This document shows, one piece after another, positions 1 to 11,314 of a DNA stretch of 64,000 nt. The DNA lies in contig RWJK01001491.1 of NCBI GenBank assembly GCA_004335835.1, positions 6,845 through 70,844 of the forward strand, given 5' to 3'. Below the pieces are notes generated by a model. That model ran no database searches, was not told where the DNA came from, and was given only the letters and a program-made list of their open reading frames with translations. The stretch comes from Scenedesmus sp. ARA3 (lineage: Eukaryota > Chlorophyta > Chlorophyceae > Sphaeropleales > Scenedesmaceae). Each line of letters starts with the position of its first letter. Position 1 is the first letter of the stretch. A program made the position numbers and the translations under genes.

Positions 1-633
1 CAGCTCTGGTGATGCTGAGGGTGATGGGCTGGGGCTAGCCACATCAGGTGATGGGCTGGGGCTGGGCAGCAGCTCTGGTGATGCTGAGGGTGACGGGCTA
101 GCCGTATCAGGTGATGGGCTGGGGCTGGCCACATCAGGTGATGAGTTGGGGCTGGGCACAGCAGGTGATGGGCTGGGCACAGCAGGTGATGGGCTGGGGC
201 TAGCCGCATCGGGTGATGGGCTGGGCACAGCAGGTGATGGGCTGGGCACATCGGGTGATGGGCTGGGGCTGGCCACATCAGGTGATGGGCTGGGGCTGGG
301 CAGCAGCTCTGGTGATGCTGAGGGTGATGGGCTGGGCACATCAGGTGTTGGGCTGGGGCTAGGCACAGCAGGTGATGGGCTGGGCACAGCAGGTGATGGG
401 CTGGGCACAGCAGGTGATGGGCTGGGCACAGCAGGTGATGGGCTGGGCACAGCAGGTGATGGGCTGGGCACATCAGGTGATGGGCTGGGCACATCAGGTG
501 ATGGGCTGGGGCTGGCCACCTCTGGTGATGCCGACGGTGACGGGCTTGGCACAACAACTGGTGAGGGGCTTATGCCCTGTGCCGGTGCTGGGCTGGGAGT
601 TACTGCTGGTGATGGGCTTGTTGGGATGTTATT
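1..633 (-). repeat. Coding Ser-Pro tandem repeat in the last visible exon
   Basis: Units of 15 and 18 bases encode [10 protein letters not shown] and [14 protein letters not shown] repeats on the minus strand, with occasional SASPELL units. Unit lengths are multiples of three, so the frame stays open to the window edge. The long plus-strand ORF over the same bases is only the complement of this repeat. Confidence 0.85.
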
Positions 634-3600
634 CTGCAGGTCAGATGCACAGGCACATGCATAAAAGTAATGCTCATAACAGTTTGGGATTGCGTTGTAT
701 GTTCTGTTCGTCACCTCTGGACATGCACCACTAAGGCTCAACACAGCCTTGTGCGCCGCAACGGGTCTGACCAGTTCACCAGTTTTGTAGGCACAACCAT
801 GCAGGGGCTTTGAAAACCACGATGGTGTTGGCACGTAGTCATGCGGTGAAAGTGCGCGCTAGTGCCATTGTGGGTGGAGCTGGAATGCACATGCAACTTG
901 CTTGCTGAGTTGGCCAGCGCGGCATGCATCTTACCGACGCCACGCAGCACACAGTATCATTTGGTGGGTTGACAGCAGCGTTGCCCGGATTGTACTGCGT
1001 GCCTGACGGGCATGGCCAGTTCTGCATGCCGCCTCTGTTGACCAGATAGTGAGCGCATGTCGGCTGCAGTAAGGCATGCGCAGCAGCAGCAACAACGTCT
1101 GATTTCAGAATCAGCGTGGCGTTGCAGGCTTGCAAGTGCTGTGTCGATCGCGTTGCTGTAAACTCTGCATGCTGCAGCGTGCTAGGAGTCAACTATGTTT
1201 GGCTTGCAAGAGCACTGGCTACGCAAGCAGCAGCTCACATGAAACTGGCATATGGACCTATTGCACAGCAGCTTTTCAGCCTCATGTGCACGACGACATG
1301 CTTTGCGGTTGTTTTGCGCTGCGCTCACCAGGCAGCAGTCTGCATCTGAGGGCGGGCTCTTCAGTGCGTTTGCAACATTGTCCAGTGCACCAACAGGGCA
1401 ATTCCAGGGCTGCTTGCCAGACACATCTGCCCTTCGGTCAGAGCAGGTGGGCGAACAGCACCTGTGGGGCGCGACACACAAGCACCAAACACAGGTACGT
1501 GTGATGCAGGCGATGTGCGGACTTGCAAAGGTGCACACATACAGGTTTTTACAGCAGAGCTGTGTTTTTTGCAAGCGCCTGCCTCACTGCAGTTGCCTGG
1601 CTGAAGAAAGATTTTTCATGGAAAAGCTCGCAAGCACCACCAAAGCATCACAGTTGTACATGTAACCAGTAATGGTGGTCAAGTGTTATGTTACAAAACG
1701 CTCTGAAGTATCATCGGCACTGTCATTGCATATGATGCGTAACACAACAAGCAGCACCCTTGCAAGGCATGTGATTTGGCCATGCACGACAGTAATATGA
1801 CAATCTTAGGCATGGTAAATGCACAACCGTTCACCACAGTAGTATGTCAGGCCACGCACTTGTCGTCTGCATTGGGTGGGTTGACCAAGAAGCTTGCTGG
1901 GTTGTTGACCAGCCCCTCTGGGCAGGGGTATGGCTGCTGCCCATCAAGGTTCAAGTTGGTGTCACCACACGTCGCCTGCAGCACCACACACCACACATTC
2001 AGAATCATCAAGTGAGTGATTGAGTGAGTGAGTGACTACCCAGGCAGCTCTGCAGCTCCTGGGTAAGTTAGGGCTAAGAGGGTGCGTGTGGCCAGCGGCG
2101 GCGCCCCGGGCTCCACACCCTCTACATGTAAGATCATCACCAGCACATGGCAAGTGAGGGTTCTAATTGCAACGGCCGTGTTCAATCACAAATACCTGTC
2201 TGCTGGCATGTATACCAGCAAGTGTTTACTAGTGTGCGGTGTGTTGACGCACACTCTGCACTGATGATGTCAAGAAACTCACCAAGCAACACCGCGCCAC
2301 CGTTGGATTCCTCCTGGCGACACGGGCTTGGTTGAAGAGGGTGCCATTTGGGCACTGGAAACGCTGCGCTCCTGGCTCGGTGACATTCGCATCACCGCAA
2401 GTGGCAAGAACTGGTGACGGGCTGGGCACTGCTGCTGGTGACGGGCTCACTGTCTCTGCAGGTGACGGGCTGGGCGTCACTGCTGGTGACGGGCTGGCAG
2501 CTGGTGGCGTCACTGCTGGTGATGGGCTGGGCGTGGCAGCCGGTGAAGGGCTGGGCACTGCTGCTGGTGACGGGCTCACTGTCTCTGCGGGTGAAGGGCT
2601 GGGCGTCACTGCTGGTGACGGGCTTGCTGCTTGTGGCGTCGCTGCTGGTGACGGACTGGCAGCTGGCGGCAGGTTCTGCAATGCAGCAACAGATTGGTCA
2701 CAACTGTTAGGGTGCTGCAGATGCCTGCGATCAGATATGATGCTTGACGGCAGCAGCGATAGACCCTTTTGGTTAAGCAATAGTGTATCCTCACCCTTCT
2801 GTGATCACCGCATTGCTGGCCAGCCCATTCTGCTGCCGACAACAACACGGCTTGTATTAGTGCGTGCGGTTTGTTGAATGCATGACCAAACCGCAGCTTG
2901 TGATGTGCCGCATCAACTTGTTCAGCGCCAGTTGGGACAAACAACAAACATGAATATATGAACATGGTGACAGCCAAGACAGAGCAGAACAAGCAGCTCA
3001 ATGAGTCCTGAGATAAGCTTTAAATCAACAGGCATCATCAACGCTGGCTTCAGCTGGGCCGCCTACCGAGGGGATGCAGCAGTTGTCATTGGTCGGTGGT
3101 GACACAGCAGCGCTGGCAGGGTTGGGCACAAAGCCCTGGGGGCAAGGCCAGGGCTGATCATTTCTTTTGTTCACATCAGTGTCTGCACATGTTGGCTGCA
3201 GTGCGAAGCAGCAAGTGGCAGCAGCAGGTGAGTGTTGCAATTTATGTTGGGATGGTGGTGCAAGGTCCACTAAGCAACCCACCAATACAGACGCTTGCCG
3301 CCGTACTTACATGTGCCGGTAAGATGTAACGAATGCACATACATGCACCTGGAAAAGGATGCTGCAAGCACCACCCTGTATGCCACCAACTTGCCAACAT
3401 GTGCACAGTATGACAGATTCGTGCTGGAACTTTTCTACTCACCAGGCAGCAGTCTGTGTCTGAAGCAGGGCTCTTCAACGCAGCTGAAGCATTCACCAGT
3501 GTGTTGGCTGGGCACCGCCACGGCTGCTTCCCGTCAACACCAGGTAGCCTGTCTGAACAGGTGCCTAGGCAGCACCTGCAGGACCGCACAAGAGCCATGC

Positions 3601-5912
3601 GGCAACGCCAATTGTGAGCTGATGCTGTGTGTGTACGCGCATATCAAAGCAGCACAACCACTCATTGGAAATGAGGCAGGTCTGCAACACCCAACCTGCC
3701 CCGCGGCCACCGAAAGCCCAGCAGCAGAGCATCGTATACCACCCACATGCATGCATCACTTAGTGTGTTCTGCAGCACAAACTGCACCAATGCATTCTAC
3801 TGCTGGTCTGCTTCGGGTGCCGCCACAAACACCAAACGCACAGCCTTGACTGCAAGTTGTGCTTAAACACCCCTGCAGTGTCAAATATGTCTGCTTTGGG
3901 CTGGGGCATGTTCCTGCTGATGCTCACATGCCATTGTTTGGAGGGTTCCACAGCGCATTGGCTGGGTTTGGCACGGTGCCTTCAGGGCAGGGCCAGGCCT
4001 GCTGATTGTCCAGGTTGACGTTGTAGTCTGAGCACGTGGCCTGCAGCACAGCACACAGCACACAGCACAAAGCACACAGCACACAGCACAGCACAGAGCC
4101 AGCCTGTCAGCACGCGCTGGTCATAGCATGCGGCACCGCCAACAGCTCGTTAATCGGTCAGAAACATTATGCACATCCATGTTGCAGATCATGCGTTGCA
4201 AAGCCGGGTGCCTGCCGCTGGCAGCAGCCCCATTACAGCCAACCTTCCAGCCCTGCTCACCATGCAACACCTGCGGGTGGTGGGGTTGGTTCTGGCGAAT
4301 CTGGCTGGGTTGTTCAGTGTGCCTGCAGGGCAGGGGAAGGGCTGGAAGCCACCCAATGCAGGGTTTACATCCCCGCAGGTGGCTCCTGTAGGGAAGGGCC
4401 CAGTGGGGGCTGGTGAGGGTGGGGGCACCACCACAGATGGAGATGGAGAGGGGCTGGAGGCAGGTGCAAGCGAGGGTGATGGAGAAGCCACGCCGGGGGT
4501 AGCAGCAGGGCTGGGTGATGGGCTGGGTGCGGTGGCAGGTGAAGGGCTGGCTGTAGCAGCAGGCGACGGGCTGGCTGTAGCAGCAGGTGATGGGCTGGGT
4601 TGGGTCGGTGTTGGAGAAGGCGATGGTATGATGGGCGATGATGTTGGTGTTTGCGATGAGCTGGGTGATGGCGAGGGCGGAGGCGCCATCTGCGGCATTG
4701 AAGGACAACAGACACACGGTAGTTGTGTGTTGGCAAAGCTCTGCAGGATAGTTTTGCCTGTCTGTCACTGCGATTCACAGCCTGCTGTTCTTGCACACAG
4801 CCCAACTGGCAAGCTGACTCTGGTTCTGATGTTGCATGCTGAGGGGTGAGAGCAGGGTGGTGACGCCATGGCTGGAGTGAACGGTTGTGTCAATATGGTT
4901 GAAGCCGCAATGCGCAAGGTCTCACCATACAGCAGTTACTCTCAGTAGGTGGTGACACTTGTGCAGTTCCGGGGATCGGCACTTGGTTGGATGGGCATGG
5001 GTAGCCGTCAGCGGCTGGTGTCGCAACGTTGGTGTCAGCACAAGTGGGCTGCGCAACAGCAGAGATGCCAGGGGGTCAGCGCAAGAGGTTCGACTGTTAC
5101 ATGCCTGTATGCTACAGTACCATGTAATGCTGCTGCTGCTGCCAATGACCATCACAGCGCAGTGCAAGGCATGTAGGTAAGCGCAGCGGCGTCTGTTCCT
5201 TCACATGCTGAATGCTTTGGACGTCCTTTGAGGATCCCATCTGGCAGCGGGCATGCTGTGGATCCAAGACAAAAAATCACAACTCACCAAGCAGCAGGCC
5301 TGGTAACTGGGGGAAGTGAAGCCGTTGTTGGCTGTGTTGCGCGCAGTCATAGCCGGGCAGGGCCAGTTCTGCACCCCATCTTTACCCAAGTCAAAGTCCG
5401 CACAGGTGGCCCTGGTTGTCGAGACACAGCACACCTGTAGCAGCAGTGCGTTACACCGCAAAAATATGGTGAGCAACTCTGTGAGCTGGTCACACCACAC
5501 TGCCGCAGCACGTCTCAGTGTGCATGTATGCCGCACTTGCTGCTTATGTCTGCACGCGCAGAACCTGTGACGTATCCCTGGGCCAATAGGGAGCATTCTT
5601 CACCTACCGCATCTGAAGGGTTGGGGTACATGGTTGCATTGGGGTTCTGTGCCAGGCCTCTCGCCAGGTCACAGATCCAGGGCTGTGCATTGCGCTGCTG
5701 GAGATTCCAGTCGCCGCATGTAGGGACCGGCTGTTGAGCGTGATGAGCAGGGCAGGCAGCAGTACAGCACCGCGCAGAGAGAGAGAGAATTGTTGGGTGG
5801 AGCAGGAGCGTGAGCGGAGCCAACTTGCGCTTGCACTTGCAATTGCACGGCTATGCAGCTCTCAGTCCTCGACATGGCTTGCAGGCGTATCAGTGCGAAC
5901 CGCCAACATTGT

Positions 5913-5966
<54 letters not shown>

Positions 5967-8036
5967 CAGTGCCATCATCATCAGGCCGCAGATAATCGCC
6001 CTGGCGCATTGCAAATGTGCTACAGCAGCTTTGCTTGGACACTCGTGCCTGCGCTACGAAATTCACATGGCATACTGCTGCACTGTCACCCAGCAATGGC
6101 AGGCCCAGGCTGGTGCCAGCACAGCCCAGCCTCGCCACGCACCCTGCAGCAGCGCCTGTTTGTCGGCGGGCTTGCATCAGTTGCCCCAGGATCTAGCTCG
6201 GAGCCCATGGGGCACCTGTGAGCCTGCGCATTTGGTCTGAACACGTCCCTGTCTCCACAGGTGGCCCTCTGCAGGTTTGGCACAAACAACAAGCGGAAGC
6301 AGCGCTGTGTTGAGATGAACACGCTGGTGCTGAGCAGCACAGTGAGCCTGGATACACACAAGGTACAGCATCGCTTGCAGGTGACCGGCTGTGCATTTAC
6401 CATGCCTAAAACTGTCATTTTACAAGGAGGGACGGCCCATCCTCAGCAATTGGGATTGGCGGTGGTGACCAGCCCGTAAGATGCCGTCGTCCCTCATTAC
6501 AACAAATAAGGGACGGCTGCACATGGTGGCGCAAGAACAGGAGGTCTTTGCATGGCAACAGAAGCAATAAAGATATCCCCATGGCACGCTCGCCCCACCC
6601 GCACGCGACAGACATAGCAACAAGCACATCTTATGCAAACCATGTGGCGGGGAAACATCAGATTCAGTCGCAGTGAAGCTCACCAGGCAGCACACTGTGT
6701 TGGAAGGACTTGGCGCATTCCATGCGCTCTGGTTGACGAACAAGCCTTGCGCGGCATCGCAGTACCACGGCTGTGCGCCTGGCAGGTCAGGCCTTGTGTC
6801 AACGCACCTCGGCACCGCCTGCAGGGCAGCAAGCAAACAGAAGTACCAGCCTCAGCAGTAGCATCAGAGGCAGCGCCGCCAGCACTCACATACACATTCT
6901 TGCATGAATAGCAGCTGCAGCAGCCGCATCTCGGCTACTGCTGCGCCCTAATAGTCAGCAGGCCGCCACCCGTGCATCGAGCCCTTGCTGCGCTTGTTGC
7001 TGGGCGCCATGCAAGACAGAGGGCGAGGCGTGTCGCCTCGTGAGGCTCCCAGCAGCTGCTGTGAGATGCTGTGAGATGCTGTGATATGCTGTGTGATATG
7101 CTGTGTGATATGCTGTGTGAGCTGCAGAGCACGGCAGCCCCTTGCAGCAGCCTTCTGAGCTGCGTCTCCTGCATAACAGCACAGGCGCTGCGCCCTGACT
7201 GCCCAGCAGTCTGAGCATGTTGCACATGGCAGCTGGCTGCTGCGAGAGGCAGCACATGCACGCAGCTGTCTCCACACACCTGGCTGCTGCTGCAGGTGTG
7301 CTTGGCCACACTAGGGTTGCATGTGCGGCCAGTGCCTGGGTAGGGCCCGCCATATGCGGTCTCTGTGCGCCACCAGGTCTGGCCAGACCCTGCCGGAGGG
7401 TTGTACCTGTTGGACAGCACCGGCACAGCGTGGTTAGGCAACTTCGCAGCAGAGCGAATGACTTTGGCAGCAGTACATTACTGCGCAGTGTGCTGCCAGA
7501 CAGGCGAGTGCATGCGCAGGGTGCTAAATGAGCAGCTGGGGTTGATTTCCATGCCGCAGCATCACCGCCCAGCTGCGGCTATGCTTTGCAGCAAGATTTG
7601 TTGCTGCAGGATGCAGGTCCGCATGCTCGTAGTGCAGCAAGCACATACCATCGGCATGGCTTGACATCCACTGCAGCCACACCATGAAACACCTCGCGCT
7701 TCTGTGCACTGCCTGGCTGTTGTTGCTGTCCCAATACGACCTTACGGGTAGAAATTCACCGTGCCACTCCGTTTCAAGGCGCGTAACACCCACTGCATGC
7801 AGTACAAGCTTAAGGTAATGAAGCTCACCAGTATCCGTTGTTGGGGTTGGTGTCTGTGGAGCAGCAGGCATCGGGGTCAGCCGACTGCGACACTCCGAAC
7901 CCCGCAGTGAGGTAGTTGAAGTTGGCGCCGACACACGGGCCATCACTGCAGCAGCAACATGACCAAGCCGCCAGTTTCAGCAAGTCTTTGGGAGCTTATC
8001 TGGCAGGGACGGGAAGCAGCAGGAGCCGACAACGGA

Positions 8037-8082
<46 letters not shown>

Positions 8083-8657
8083 TTTCTTGCAGCAGCTGCA
8101 TTACAGAGCACAAGCTGGCGAGCTGCCACTGCTGCAGACAAAACGTTCCGCAAAGGTTGTGACAGACTGCACCGTGCCCACCTGCAGGTAAGGGTTTTGT
8201 ACGTGTAGCCATAGCTGGCAGGCACAAACCCTGCTCCGATGTAAGAGGGCTGCCCCTGTGTGCAGCATGCGGCTTGCACAGCCTGCGACACACAGCAGGG
8301 CAAACTCAGTTTCAACGTTCAATTTGTCTGCATGCCGGCTCGGGGTGCTGGCCTGCGTGGGGTGTGCGACTGTCACATATCAAATGCCTGACGATGTATA
8401 AAACGTCCTCAATCCACATCACTTTGGCAACAGCGCACTGCTGCGTGTGCGCATTCCGTTTCTGTGGCAAGTTCTGACATCCTGCATCTGTTGGATCCTG
8501 CAGGCGCCCTCTGCCGCATGCGTGTGCGTACACCGCACAGCTTTTTATCTGCTAACTCAGCTGTTGCTGCTGCAGCACTCACCATTGGATGCTGCCATAG
8601 CAGCAGCACTGCTATGACCAGCAGCAGGGGCATGCCCTGCCACTGGCCACTGGCCAT
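1..8657 (-). CDS. Secreted multi-module Cys-rich, Ser-Pro-rich wall-type protein (3' end off window)
   Basis: Start ATG is at 8657. Exons, 5' to 3': 8657-8583, 8282-8182, 7945-7829, 7406-7280, 6818-6684, 6268-6143, 5730-5608, 5434-5288, 5048-4926, 4689-4261, 4040-3928, 3575-3443, 3195-3067, 2675-2283, 1975-1860, 1461-1329, 1063-935, 858-<1. Every junction keeps the frame. Exon 1 plus the start of exon 2 encode a signal peptide (hydrophobic [11 protein letters not shown] core, likely cleavage after AVQA). From 6818 onward there are 13 modules of about 42 residues with pattern T-C-x-D, x(8-11), aromatic-x-C-P, then PP or SP, then C-C. Long Ser-Pro linkers precede two modules and fill the last exon, a pattern typical of hydroxyproline-rich algal matrix proteins. 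I do not recognise the module as a named domain. The 7280-to-6818 junction is phase-compatible but least certain, because an unspliced reading instead stops at 6935. About 1,200 residues lie in the window. Confidence 0.78.
935..4689 (-). repeat. Tandem duplication of a four-exon block
   Basis: Exons 4689-4261, 4040-3928, 3575-3443 and 3195-3067 correspond one to one with 2675-2283, 1975-1860, 1461-1329 and 1063-935. Each block reads: Ser-Pro linker plus ATCGD module ending in RCC; ATC-D-N-NLD-QQ module ending in phase 2 before the CC pair; CC plus TCSDR, GKQPW, ALKSP module; PTCA module ending near CC. Intron phases (0, 2, 0, 0) are the same in both blocks. Confidence 0.8.
2018..2110 (-). repeat. 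Intronic element, copy 1 (shared with 62372-62500)
   Basis: It lies in the 1976-2282 intron. Read on the plus strand it has a GAGT microsatellite, then a 32-base stretch (about 2031-2063) identical to 62412-62443, with a near-palindromic centre (CCAGG-AGCT, TGCA, GCT-CCTGG). An imperfect match containing AGAGGGTG and GGCCA follows. Both copies have the same orientation relative to their host transcript and sit in the acceptor-proximal half of the intron. Confidence 0.7.
5914..5964. repeat. (CAG)17 microsatellite in intron
   Basis: An uninterrupted CAG run on the plus strand, which is CTG in the sense of the minus-strand gene. It lies in the intron between exons 6268-6143 and 5730-5608. Confidence 0.95.
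8038..8079. repeat. (CTG)14 microsatellite in intron
   Basis: An uninterrupted CTG run on the plus strand inside the 7946-8181 intron of the Cys-module gene. This is CAG in the sense of that gene, the opposite orientation to most intronic tracts in the window. Confidence 0.95.
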
Positions 8658-11016
8658 GGGACAGAAAACCTGCAAGATACACAGGTAACAGTTTGTGTCA
8701 GGACACATCAGCTGCTCTGAAGTCGATTAAGCTGTATCGTCACGAATCAATCTTTCAACCGTCTGCTGTTTCGGGACAGCTGAGGGGTGACCGGCTGCAT
8801 GTTGCATATGCCCTGCAGCTTTGGATCTGCTGCTGCTGCTGCTGGTGCAAACAGTGCTGCAACTATGCTGCTTCAGCAGCATCCCACATGTAGCTGTTAG
8901 CAACACATTACTATAATAAATGACGTTTTGAGCGAGTAGGACGTTGGTACCTTCGTTCTGTGCCAAACGCTTGAATCTGCTAGCCTCAGAAGCTGTGCTT
9001 GTAGGTTCCTCCAGTGATCTTTCTGGGCAGGCAGTCCACGCTACGTAAATTCGCTTTCAGTTCAAGAGGAATGATGTTGTTGTTAAGCACACGTAGACGC
9101 CTTGAACGTGATTCGCAGTCGCCACGCTAGGCACTTGACAGGAGCAGCATGTCCGATCGTTGGTGATCAGACACGCAGTAATGACAACGACTCTTCAAAT
9201 TAGAAACTCGAGATCACTGCAGCATGCGTGTAAAGGAGTGGTTTCACCAGGCCTTCCTTGCTGTTGCCGACAATGGCATTATGACTGAGCAGTACTTGTT
9301 GCTTCAGATCTTACAGCGTTTCATAACTTAGTAAATATGCTACGACAATAGTCTGGAGGAGCCTGAAGTGGGTTTGGCGACACACAACGCGAGCCTAAGG
9401 ACAGTAAGTGCACACCCGTCAGCGGCAAACAGATGTCCGAAGCCCATTCATACCATAAACCAAAAGCGATATGATACTACAAACATTTTTGAATGCTACG
9501 TACGTCCAGTTTCGACCTCTGGCACAGGCGGAAGTTTACCTGAGGACATCACGCCCATATGCAAGTAAGTTCCCAGCAGGTAAGTAGCGCTGATCGTAAG
9601 CACAGAGACGTCATGTTACATCATCGTCCAAATGTCTGGCGCATTGAGGCTGCCTAAGCATATCGCAGAGATCGTGTTTATGATGAGGTGAGGGGTCAGT
9701 GGGTGCAAGATTACATTGGCAGCAGGCATTGCCGCTAACAGCTGCGCATTGCTTTGAAACAGGTCTGAAAACGACAATGGCCCATCGAAAAACTAATTCA
9801 GCCAAACAAGCAGTGAAGTAGCTACAGAATGCAGATGCAGTGCCATGATCAAGGTGGCTTGGTGAGAGCTGATTATACATATCAAGAGTTACAGCGTGCA
9901 GATCAGACATTACAAGCAAGCATAATGCAACATAATGAGTTCTCACATAGCGAAAAGGGCCCCCAGGCCATCATGGCTACTTCAACTTCATATAGCTGGT
10001 GTTGACAGACAGCTGCCAGCGCGCAACAGCACAAGTCAAATAACACGGCTGCCATGCGGCAGATGCGGCGCACCTGCGGCAGGTGCCGCATGTCAGGTGC
10101 ATAAAAGGGGGCAGGCAGTTGCCAGAAACGTGCATGTTAACATGTGCCATGTTACACTCGGCATCAAAATCGCTGCACAAGCACCAGCAGGCAACAGCAC
10201 TTGTTAACAATATGCAATCCTGCAACGTGCTTGGCTGGACTGGACGCACTTGACAGGGTTGCAAGCCAATGACACAGGCAGACGTCTGCAACAAGCCAGC
10301 GTCAGGCACAGCTATAAAAATGACAAGAAAGGTGGGATCACAACAGATTATGCGAGCCGCTGCAGCTGCAGTACAGCACAGCAGCTGTGGCGGTGCTCGA
10401 GCAGCTGATATGCTCCAGAAGCACTGCCGCACCAGCACTGGCACTTGCTGCAGACACAAAAGTGCCACATCATCAACAATCTACTGCTTGAAACTACAAC
10501 TCTTCCACCAACGCAGCTACCAGCTGCCTGATCATGCACATAGTGGTTGCTGGCAGCGGCATTCACAACCATGCATGCATGCATGTGCCACAGGGCAGAT
10601 GCACCCCAACACTACACGGCACAACCAGCTGCAAGCTTGCAAGTGCGCAGCAGCCCACATCAGCTGCAGCCGCCCTGTCACGCGCCCAGTGACACCAGCC
10701 ACGCTGTCACAGATAACACCGGCCGCCCTGTCACCAGTGACACCTGCCGCGCTGTCACGCGCCTAGTGACACCAGCCACCCTGCACGCGCCGAGTGACAC
10801 CAGCCACCCTGCACGCGCCGAGTGACACCAGCCACCCTGCCACGCGCCGAGTGACACCAGCCGCCCTGTCACGCGCCGAGTGACACCAGCCACCCTGTCA
10901 CGAGTGACACCAGCCGGCCTGTCACGAGTAACACCAGCCGGCCTGTCACACACTCAAGCGGCGCAAGCCGCGCTGCCACGCGCACTCGTTCAGCATGCTG
11001 TGCACAAGCCGCGCTG
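8658..11016. other. Intergenic; no supportable gene
   Basis: This lies between the start of the Cys-module gene and the stop of beta-amylase, both on the minus strand. Only short ORFs without splice or motif support are seen. About 9000-9950 is poorer in CAG repeats than the surrounding sequence. It should hold the promoter of the Cys-module gene and the 3' region of beta-amylase. Confidence 0.5.
10674..10960. repeat. Minisatellite, about 27-29 bp unit
   Basis: Roughly ten imperfect head-to-tail copies of a unit around GTGACACCAGCC-CCCTG-CACGCGCC. Copies differ by small substitutions and by loss of the CGCGCC part at the right end. It lies just downstream of the beta-amylase stop codon, in its 3' flank or UTR. 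Confidence 0.9.
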
Positions 11017-11283
11017 TCACGCGCGCTCGTTCAGCATGCGGTGCATGAAGCGCATCCAGTTGGCGTGGCAGTCAGGCTGCAGGATCTCAGGGCCCAGCCG
11101 CAAAAAGGTGAAGGCGCGCATGGCTGGCAGCAGTTGCACCTCCCCCGGCGCCGCACTGCTGCTGCTGCTGCCGCCGCCAGGGCTGGGGCTGCCTCTGCTG
11201 CTGCTGGCTGCGCCTGCTGCGGCGGCACCAGCCGCACCATGCAGGCTCTTGACGCAACCGGATGCATCAAACACCTGCTGAGG

Positions 11284-11314
<31 letters not shown>

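Noticed and set aside
146..664. Long plus-strand Gly-rich ORF (and the similar one at 2332-2877)
   Set aside because: They are complements of the Ser-Pro coding repeats of the minus-strand gene, whose exons chain in phase with signal peptide and modules.
6935..7280. Alternative C-terminus of the first gene at 6935 or 6948
   Set aside because: Possible without splicing or with an acceptor at 7232, but exon 7406-7280 ends in phase 0 at a donor and joins exactly to the next Cys module at 6818, so continuation is preferred.
10674..10990. Regular repeats as a CRISPR array
   Set aside because: There are no unique spacers, the units are contiguous and diverged, and the host is eukaryotic.
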